Positions 17,718-26,900 of a stretch of 64,000 nucleotides of DNA are shown here, one piece after another (the stretch's first letter is position 1; every line of letters begins with the position of its first letter). A program made the translations under genes and the position numbers. Under the pieces are notes generated by a model. That model was not told where the DNA came from. It made no database searches and worked only from the letters and a program-made list of their open reading frames with translations. Source of the DNA: Paracyclopina nana (Eukaryota; Arthropoda; Copepoda; Cyclopoida; Cyclopettidae); contig JAGUCH010000005.1 of NCBI GenBank assembly GCA_019096065.1, positions 4,588,001-4,652,000 of the forward strand. Reading direction: 5' to 3'.

Positions 17718-20608
17718 GATTCTCCCCCCGTGACTTCAGGGGTGGACAAGGAGAGGTAAGCTAGTAGTTGACCAGAAGGGGTAGTTTGTTTTTGGAGTTG
17801 CTCGTTGGCGTAAATGTCCACCGAAATGTTGTTTTGAGGAGTGACATTTTGTGCCCATTGGAGATTTTGGGTCAAGCCTATTGCGAGCGCATGAAAGGGT
17901 GCGCAAGCGTTGAAGTCTTCAATTAGTTGAATGAAAGGCACCTGGAGATGGTGAGCAGGCAGGTGCCCGTATGAGTAGCATCTGTCGCACTGGGTCATGA
18001 GCATAGGGCAGACAGCTAAGACATGCTCGGTGGACAAGCAGCGGGGATATACACATTTTACAGGTATGTTTTTGCAAGTGTGCTCAGGAACCGGCAGTTT
18101 GGTCTTGAGTTTGGCGTCCAAACCGAGCTCCACATCGCCCGCGACCGTCGCGGGCGTATTTTTTGGCAGCACGTGCTGAGTAGAGGCACACCTCGGGCAC
18201 CGATGGGGGAACGCGGAGCCGGGATCAAACAATTGATCCAAAGCTCGGTTAAGTGTCAGCTGCGCTGTCTCCGGCACGTCGGCGACTTGCAAGATGTGAG
18301 ATTTTAGTGCAGGCGAACAGTTTGCAAAATCCACTGGGCGAAACATTGAGGGCTTTGACTGAAGACACATCACTTTTGCTTCCGAATTGACTGATGTGAC
18401 GTCCTCTGACACGTAAAAGTAAGCTGGCCCAGGCTTTGCCGCGTTCACATCCATAAACTCAGACACTCCAAATGGGCGTGAGTTTTTTGCGCCTTTATTT
18501 GTTAGGCGTGAGAGTTGCTGCACGTCATATACTTGGTCGAGCAGTAGAAGTGCCCAACGAGCTGAATCGGCACTGTCGGGGCAGCCCAGGTTCGACATGA
18601 TGGAGGAAGTTTCCCTGGCCAAGAAGATTAGCGGGACAGCGGTTTCATAGAACAAGTATCTGACAGACTCATCTTCCCACTTATTCGAATCTTTGGCATA
18701 GTTGAGCTGCGCTATATCTATTAGCATTTTTCCTCCATGTTCCACAGCCAGCCGATCTTCAAGCACAGCCACCAGAGCTGGAGCGGACTTCTTATCGTTT
18801 TTTCGTTCAGGTCGAACGGGTTCATAGACGACAGGCAGAGCCAATTGGGCGGCTACAAAGTGCTTTCCAGTTTTCATTTCCGTGTATTTCACTCGAGGTT
18901 GAGGGAACGCAAAAGCGGCTCGGTTTGTAGCTTCACATGCGGCCGCCAACTTGACATTCATGGCCGCCAAACATCGCCGCTCTCTGGACACATTAAATTG
19001 GTATTTTCTCACCGTGGGGTCTTCTAGCAGCTTGACGATAAGTGGAGGGATGGAGACTCCCCTTGCTGCTTCGCCGAGTCCACCGAAGTTGACCTGCATG
19101 GTCAACAAGACACCATTACGAGCCAGAATGTTGAAAGTGGTAAAGGACTCGGGAGGTGGCTGAGATTCACTGAAGCGAGCGTCTCGATAGGCCGGCAAGG
19201 ACCACCCAGCTGCGTGGACAGCCACGTAGCGATGTTCTCGAATGGCTCCGAAGAACCCGGATTTTTGGAGAAGACCTTCTACGACTGGCCACTGCTTCGC
19301 GTCAGTATACTTTATCATCGTTCTTCGTCCTTGCACTGTCAGGTCGAAAGGGCCGTCAATAGCTTGACTGTCGGCTTTTGTGGTGGCAAGCGGTAAGTAA
19401 GCGAGCTGCCTGACGTCAACACTCCCGTGCGGCACGGGAGGCCCTGTGGTGCTTTTCTGAGGGGGCATTTTCATAGCACAGAAGGTGTCATCACAGTCTT
19501 GTTCTGGCGACTGCCCCTGGATTAGGGCCCGAGCCAGAGGGCATTTCGTGTCATAAGAAGCCCGCGGCGTCTCGGCCACGGGAGGAGCTACCAGACTTTC
19601 GCTACTATCGCCTGGTTTACTGGGCAGCAACGACACGCGAGCCAGTTCTTCCATATCACCATACACAGCTTGATCTGCGTTCAAAAGCCAACCCTTGAGC
19701 CTGCATATTCCCTGAGCTGGGAACATGGCTAGCAGATTTCGAAGGTCCATCTCGGAGACAACCTTGTCTTCCTCACCGGGCGGATCTTGAGCCATGAAAT
19801 GCTTCTGTCGGTGTATAGCTATGGTGTTGAATATAGCTGAGTACACTCGCAAAGCTTGGGATGCTTTATTCTGTTGTTGTTGTGAGGGGGGCGGTGGTTG
19901 GAACGGGGTTCCCATGATCACGAGGCTGCCTGAATAACGACTGAAAAGGTCGGGGTGACAATGCAACATGGTGGCAAGCGTGGGCGCGCCTTCAGCTATG
20001 GCTCCGAGTCGCAATGCGTCACGTTCAAGCGAGGCCAGGCGAGCATGCAGTCGGGTTGCCGGCGGCCGATTGTCAGAGCCAGATTTTGGGCCGAAGTCTA
20101 ATTGCGATCCCAAGATGGCGTGCTTTGGCTCGACATACACCAATGCTAGCGTGACGTAATCCAGCCTGCGCAATTGTTCCACGTACCACGCACGCACAAA
20201 ACCATACTGTGTGGCGAAACGATCCGCGATGGCCGATAGGAGCTCGTCTCTTGGAGTGGCCTCTTGAGCTGTCACTGCCTCGAGAAGGCTGAGATCGTCG
20301 ACCTCATCAGCTAGCCAGTCTTCTTCACAGTACTTCAAGCCTCGCGTGATTCGGCGGCGCAGTTCGACCGTGCGCAGATTCAGCGGCCGTGACTGAGAGA
20401 CTCGCCCTTTTCCGTATTCTCCAGGATTTCTTTCCGTCGTAGGCGTGTCAGGCGAAAAAACTACCCTGCGGTCAGATAAAGAAGGTTTAGTAACACGTGA
20501 TTTTTTATCGGAGGAGGCTGAGCGGGATTTTTTAGATTGCTTGGCATCGTCTGAAGTGTCATACCTCCGTTTCGGGCGGCCGCCGCCCGAACTCTTGCTC
20601 GCGTCCAT
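17696..20608 (-). CDS. BEL/Pao ORF2: 970-residue protein of unknown function with zinc-knuckle-like clusters
   Basis: The frame is open from 21559, but the part upstream of 20986 overlaps gag-pol in another frame. The ATG at 20608 has a near-perfect context (GCCATGG) and follows the gag-pol stop by 377 bases. The N-terminal 60 residues are Lys/Arg/Ser-rich (KRRYDTSDDAKQSKKSRS), like a nuclear signal. The middle has no recognised domain. Near residues 800-885 are three knuckle-like clusters: CPRCASTQH (fourth ligand missing), CVYPRCLSTEHVLAVC (CX4CX4HX4C) and CDRCYSYGHLPAHH. It has no signal peptide or membrane anchor, so it is not an envelope. A second Gag-like or RNA-binding protein is an inference. 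Expression probably needs a spliced or subgenomic RNA. Confidence 0.85.
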   Translation of the reverse strand: MDASKSSGGGRPKRRYDTSDDAKQSKKSRSASSDKKSRVTKPSLSDRRVVFSPDTPTTERNPGEYGKGRVSQSRPLNLRTVELRRRITRGLKYCEEDWLADEVDDLSLLEAVTAQEATPRDELLSAIADRFATQYGFVRAWYVEQLRRLDYVTLALVYVEPKHAILGSQLDFGPKSGSDNRPPATRLHARLASLERDALRLGAIAEGAPTLATMLHCHPDLFSRYSGSLVIMGTPFQPPPPSQQQQNKASQALRVYSAIFNTIAIHRQKHFMAQDPPGEEDKVVSEMDLRNLLAMFPAQGICRLKGWLLNADQAVYGDMEELARVSLLPSKPGDSSESLVAPPVAETPRASYDTKCPLARALIQGQSPEQDCDDTFCAMKMPPQKSTTGPPVPHGSVDVRQLAYLPLATTKADSQAIDGPFDLTVQGRRTMIKYTDAKQWPVVEGLLQKSGFFGAIREHRYVAVHAAGWSLPAYRDARFSESQPPPESFTTFNILARNGVLLTMQVNFGGLGEAARGVSIPPLIVKLLEDPTVRKYQFNVSRERRCLAAMNVKLAAACEATNRAAFAFPQPRVKYTEMKTGKHFVAAQLALPVVYEPVRPERKNDKKSAPALVAVLEDRLAVEHGGKMLIDIAQLNYAKDSNKWEDESVRYLFYETAVPLIFLARETSSIMSNLGCPDSADSARWALLLLDQVYDVQQLSRLTNKGAKNSRPFGVSEFMDVNAAKPGPAYFYVSEDVTSVNSEAKVMCLQSKPSMFRPVDFANCSPALKSHILQVADVPETAQLTLNRALDQLFDPGSAFPHRCPRCASTQHVLPKNTPATVAGDVELGLDAKLKTKLPVPEHTCKNIPVKCVYPRCLSTEHVLAVCPMLMTQCDRCYSYGHLPAHHLQVPFIQLIEDFNACAPFHALAIGLTQNLQWAQNVTPQNNISVDIYANEQLQKQTTPSGQLLAYLSLSTPEVTGGESGDAEVV
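17718..17730 (-). other. Polypurine tract of the BEL/Pao element
   Basis: The minus strand reads GGGGGGAGAATC directly before the 3' LTR, the expected plus-strand primer. It lies inside the coding sequence of ORF2. Confidence 0.85.
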
Positions 20609-20985
20609 GGCTACTCGAGAGGACAGTCCTGTCGAGGAGCCTGAGGCACTCACTGTTTTTTTGAATGTTTTCCACTTGTTGAGAAAAAGCACGTGTTGTT
20701 GTCTTCGCGGTTGGCAGCTGACTGGCGCGGTCGCTGCGGCAGGGAAGCTTACAGCGTGACACTTTATCAGTAGCCAATCAGCAACCAGTATTGTTATCTC
20801 TGACCAATCACGTTTGTCGAAAGTGGGGATCGAGGTTTTACGCCAACATGAATGGAGGACACGATTTTCCGAGTGCGGGTACGAACACGCCGTCGACTGC
20901 GATGAGCGCGCGGAGGTCATCGGCCGCAAATCATGAATGAAAATGAATGAATGGCAGCGCTCGGTCATTGAACCTCGCTGTGAGA

Positions 20986-23900
20986 TTAGATCGGGATGGT
21001 AGCGAGGCAATTTAGCATAGCTACTCTTTTCTCCTCTTGGGCGTGTTTCCGTCGTTGAGCACGCGTGACGATTTGAAAGGGCACCTCTTTCGGCAACACT
21101 GTATCTCTTGGTTGTGCTTTCTTCGGCTCGTGCGGCACGGGGGCGATCTTGTGAAGTTTCGCCATCTTCTTTTCGGCAGCCTTTTCGGCCTTTCGATTTG
21201 CCTTTTTGATGTCGTCGGGCGTAAATAGAATATCCCGTTCTACCTGCTTCTCGATTTCCAGAGCAGGTGGCTGCACTCGATTCAAGGCGAAATCTTCTTC
21301 GAATATTTCGATGGGCACTAAATTTGAGATGGGACGTATGACGGTAAATTTGGGCTTTTTCTGAGGCACTACTTGCACTTCGGCTTTTCTCACCACTCCG
21401 TCGTTTCCAGGAATCAGCTTCATAATCTTCCCGTAGCGCCAATCGCATCTTCTCTCTTTGGCGTCGACTACAAGCACCATTTGCCCTAACTCGAGCTTTT
21501 CCACAAACTTGGACCATTTTGGCAGCTTGTGGAGTTTGAACAGTAAACTCGGGACCCATTCCGCCCAGAGCTTCTGAAGGAATTGCTCGATGATGCCGAA
21601 TCTTACAGCTGCCTTGTCCACTTGGTCCTGCCGGGGCAGAGGCAGCAACTCGCCTGGAGGACCCAGAGATAAAAAATGGTTGGGTGTTAGAACTTCTCCT
21701 CTAACCTCCCCCACCGGCCGGCTGTTCACGATGGACATGGCTCTCACCGTGAGAGTGTGGAATTCGTCCAACGTGAAGGTGTACCGTCTGTACAGCTTGT
21801 AGTAGTGGGTTTTCCACAGTTTAATACTTGTTTCGGCCAAACCATTGAAATGTGGCCCGTACGGGGGGGAAAAAGTCCAATTTTGTACACCCACATCCAG
21901 TGACCACTTGCGAAGGTAATTCCAATCGATCTGTTTTAGTTGTAGCAGCAAATCTTCGTGGCGCTCATCACCCCATATTGCTGCCATCGTGCTAGGTAGC
22001 CCAGGGCCGTTATCTGACCTGATGGATTTTGGCACACCTCGGAGGGCCACGTGCCTCTGCAATGCATTTGCCACATGGTGAGTTTTCATAGACTCTGTTA
22101 CCTCCGCGTGTATGGCGTGAGTGTCTCGGCATGCGACTACGAGGACGTGCCTTTTTTGGGTGCTACGGCCGATTTTCACCAAAAAGGGGCCAGCGAAGTC
22201 AATAGCTACATTTCGGAAGGGCAAGATGTCCTGATAAGAGACTGCCCCCTGCGGCAGGGGGGCCATTTGAGGCGTGGCGGGTTGCCTCACCTTTTTCTGA
22301 CAGGTGACGCAATCCTGAATGACCTTCTTAGCTATAGAATTGCATCTCAATGGCCAATATAAGTATCGCGCTCGGTTGAGTAAAGTTTTGTAGCCAGTCT
22401 CATGGTCTGACTCTCGATGCAATGACTGCAGAATACAGTATGCGAGCTGAGTGGGAGGGATCACCAGTCGCTCTCTCACCAATCCTGGAATCGACAGCTC
22501 AGAGATTCTCCCTAGTGAGCGTAGCTCCCCCCATTGACCTACCGTCAACCTCAACCCTGACAGACTCGACTTGGGGGGGAACCGGCCCTCCTTTTCCACA
22601 TATTTGAGCTCTTCTTGGTAGAAACTGAGCTGTTCACGTAGCACGAGACGGGCCTCAGCGGCTTTTATCATGGCTGCATCAGAACGAGCGGGATCGTCGA
22701 ACTTGTCGCTTTTGCTGCTGTCTAGCTTAGTATCGTCATCGGCAGTGGGAAGTCGTTTGTGCTTCATCGCGAATGCTCTCAATTTGGTACCATAGAGGAT
22801 CATCCATCCTAGTACCTTCACGCTCTTCCGGTAGTTGCCGTTGAAATGGTCGTATTTGATGGGAAGTTCTTTGTTCAGTTCTTCATCCCATTTTTTCTTC
22901 TGCCTGATCAGTAGAGCCGCCACGCTCCCCGCTGCAGCCTCAGCCTCGACCTCCGCGGCGGAGGTCGCCAATATCATGGCGAAATCGGAGCAGGCAGCCT
23001 CCAATGCCTCAGGGGGTGGCTCCACCGCTCGAAGTTGCGGAAATGCGGAGATTGGCCCGCTCAACCATTGAGGCCCATGTTTCCACATTTTATGCTCTTG
23101 AAGGTCGTCGGCCTTCAATCCTCGGGTGGGAATGTCAGCCGGATTATCTTTGGTCCTCACATGCCTCCATTCATAGCCTCGTGTCAGTCGGTGTATTTGG
23201 CTGACTCGGTTGCCCACAAAGGTCTTCCAGGCTCGCCCGGATTTCGCCAGCCATGTGAGTACACATGAAGAATCCGTGAAGAAGAAAACATCGTCTATTG
23301 TCCAGCCTAGCCTCAATATTCTCTTCGACATGCGTGAGGCCAACACTGATCCCATGACTTCCAAATCCGGAATGGAGCGTCGTTCAGATAACGGTGCCAA
23401 TCTCTTTTTGGACAGGAGTATATGAGTGCTCACCCCCGTATGGTTCTCCAGCCTAGCATACGCAACACTCGCATAAGCCATCTCAGATGCATCGGAAAAA
23501 ATGGCTATAGTCAATCCATATTCTCCTTTTGGCTTGATGCACCTTGGAAAGTCGACGTTCTTCAATGCCTCCAAAGCTCGCAGTGAGGCTTTCCAAATGC
23601 GGATAACTTGGGCCAGGTCGGGATGATCCAGTTGTTCCAGATCGGTGTCCCAGTCAATGTGGAGTACACTTCTCAAAGCACAAACCTGTTGCATAGCAAG
23701 CCTCGGGGCCAGGGTGACAGGGTCTAACAGACCCAGGGGGTCATAGATTTTCGCGGCCGCTGATGCGAACGACCTCAGAGTGACTCGTTCTCCCACGTAC
23801 TCCTCCACATTTGGGACTGAATATCTCAGGCGATCTGACTGGAGGTCGAGGATCATACCCAATGTTTTCTCTCCCTCAGCGGCTGAGGTGGCCTTCTTTA

Positions 23901-26900
23901 GTGACGGGTCGAGCTGACTGATAGCTATCTCACTATTGCTCACCCATTTCATTAGCGGTAAGCAGGCCTCCTTCATGATGAAGTTGCACTGAGCCACTAT
24001 CTCTTTAGCCTCCTCTTCGTCCTCGGCCCCGGTAACGACATCGTCCATGTACGAGTCCTCCATGATGGCCTTGGCCCCTAACGGGTGAGTTTCGAGATAT
24101 TTTTCAGCGTGTGCCTTTACTGCATATAGCGCCATGCATGGCGAAGAGGCTGCTCCAAACATAAGAGACACGGATTCGTAGCATTCTCCCCTCCACCAAA
24201 ATCGGAAATATTTCCTATCTTGTGGGGCTAGAAGAAATTGGAGGTACATCTTCTTGACGTCAGCGCTCAATGCCACTGGCTTCATTCTTAGTCTCATAAG
24301 TACGTCCAACAAATCGTTCAGTAAGTTTGGGCCCGCTAACATGGTGTCGTTGAGGCTCTTGCCGCCTTTGAACTTTCTAGCGCAGTCGAAGACCATTCGC
24401 ACTGGTGTAGAGGCCTTGTCTGGCCTTGAAACAGTAAGTCCTGGTAGATAGAATCCGTCCTTCAAGTTGTCTTGGTCGGGATTCAGTTTCCTGACGAAAC
24501 CATTTTTGATTAGCATGTCGATCTCCTTACAGGATGCCTCAAATACCTCTGGCATTTTTTCTTGTAACCTTTTTTCAAATTTTTCTGCGGTTCCCCGTGC
24601 TTCATGGTAGTTGCAGGGGATGTCTGGCTCGCCTGGTTTCCACATCACCGGGACTTGGATTCTTTTATTGGGTAGCTGAACGATTCCTTGTTTTATCAAG
24701 TTCAGCGCGTAGGTTTCTTCTGCTGATTCTGGCTTCGAGTCCTCGTTCTCTTCTTCCTGTCCTATTCCCAGCAGTTCCATGCTCCAGAGGTTTTCCAGAA
24801 GCTTTTCTGGATTTTGTGGCAGTGAGAACGCGATCGTGTGTTTTTGCTGTTTTTGCTGCTGCACACTTTCCAGCACATTTTCTTGCACATCCTCCCCCCG
24901 TTTTGTTGTTGCTTCCTCGGCTGCCGAGGATGCTAGACAAGACTTATCTTTTTCAATCGGTGATTGGCCGTATAATACGACGTGGCCAAGCTTGGTTTTT
25001 ATGACGTACGGCCTGTTGTCGATTAATTTGTCAACGTCGGCCATCCAGGAGTAGTTTTGAATTCCAAGTAGTAGCTGCACGCCCGAATTTTGCATTTTTG
25101 GGAACGGCACGTTTTGTAGTTCCGTAAAAAGTTGTTGCATTTGTTCAATTGGGGGAATGTTAATCGCATCGACTATGGTGGGCACTGTATGTGCTCTTAT
25201 TTTTTCGTTGTGAGTGGAAACTGTAGATTGTATCGTAAATTCGACTTTTCGAGACGTTATTGACTTGCGGGCATTTAGAGACTGCACATGTTGTATTGTG
25301 ACAGGGCCTTCGAGGAGCAGTTCGTCTGCTATTTTTTGCGTGATGAAGTTTGAGTCGCTAGCAGTGTCCAAAAGGACGTTAACGGTGGTAGATTTGTTAT
25401 TGATCGGGTTGATGACGTGCGCAGGAGCGATAAAGTACGATGATAAGTTATTTTTATTGCTAGTAACCAAAGCTGTTGCTTCAGAGACCGTCTCTGCTGC
25501 TACATTCTTTTGACTGGCGACTAGATTTTTGAGAAATTGCATCAATTCTTTCGTGGTGACGTCAGATTCTTGATTTTCTGTTTTTTGGTTGGGAGGTTGC
25601 GTTAGTTCGGCTTCTCTTTGTTCCGGGCAAATGATGACGTTGTGCTTTCCGGATTTGCAGATGCGACACGTCCATTTCATCTTACACACATTGACACGAT
25701 GCTTGCCTAATAGACATTTGTAGCAAGCACCTAGTTCACTGATCTTGTTTTTTCTGACTTTTGATGTCATGGCTTTAAGCGTGGGGCATTTTAACAATGT
25801 GTGGTTGACGTCGCAGATGGGGCAAGAGCTGAACAACTTCTGATTGTTGTCGGCCGCCGCGGCTGAGGTGGCCAATGTGACAGGTGTGATCTCGTCACTG
25901 TCATAGTCAGAGTTCATTGGGGAGGCAATAGCGGCGGTGACCAACGTGGTTTTCTGTTTAGGTTTTGTTTCTCCTTCGTACAGTTGACCGAGCTGTGCTT
26001 CGCACCATTTGTCAAAGATGGTGAACGTGAATCCTTTTGGGCTGAGGATTTGACAGTAATGGTTAAATGACTCTCTGGCTTTTGCGGTGAACGTGAGCGA
26101 GTTTTTGGCGCGGCCATGATGACTTTCCAGGTTCGTCCCCGGTATTTGAGACAGTTGAATTGCTAGCTTCATGACTGCTGCTTGGGCGTTCGATATTGAG
26201 TCAACACTTGTGTGATCGATGGTGCCGAGTTCTGCGAGGTTGTTATAGGCGTAATTTATTTGCCGATCGACGTTGCCATAGGTGTCCTCCAACGATTGGA
26301 GAGCCTTATAGTAGTTCTCTGGCGTTCGCTGCAGATACACAAAGTTTCTGTTGGCTGGTCCTCCAGAGGTTTTTTCCACTAGTCGTCCGAATTTTTCTGC
26401 CACGGATATAGTTGGATTATCGTGCACGAGGAATTTGAAGTTTTGTTTGAACACGAAGTATTCTGATGGATTTTTTCCCGTGAATCCTTCCAAATCTAAG
26501 GGCTTTAACTTGATGTTTTGGTACAGACTAGATGCAGCAGGCACAGTGGAATCTGGCGGTTGCGGATGGCGGTTTTCGTCCCATGGATCGCTGGAAGGTC
26601 CCGGAGGAGGTCCTCCCCCCGGTGGAGGGCGATTGTTTCCGGGCGGGCCAGAGGGCTGGCCTGGATCCAACGGAGGACGGGAATTGTCTCGTCTATCGGG
26701 GGGCGGCCACCGCGGCGGTGGCTGGCGTGGTCGGTCGTCGTTGTGGTTGCCTCGTCCTCTGCCCCTAGGCGGGCCCCGATCGTCAGGACCTCCTCGGTCA
26801 TTTGATCGAGCTGCCCTCTGCGCTGACGCAACCGATTGGTAAAATGAGGGCCGAGGAGCAGTGGAGTAGAAGTTTGCGGCGTAGGGGTCAAATTGGGCAG

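Noticed and set aside
20987-21559. N-terminal extension of BEL ORF2 from 21559
   Set aside because: It overlaps the end of gag-pol in another frame and reads as low-quality shadow sequence; the ATG at 20608 has an excellent context.
24534-25004. Rightward 156-codon Leu/Phe/Ser-rich frame inside BEL gag-pol
   Set aside because: An antisense shadow of the gag-pol coding sequence.
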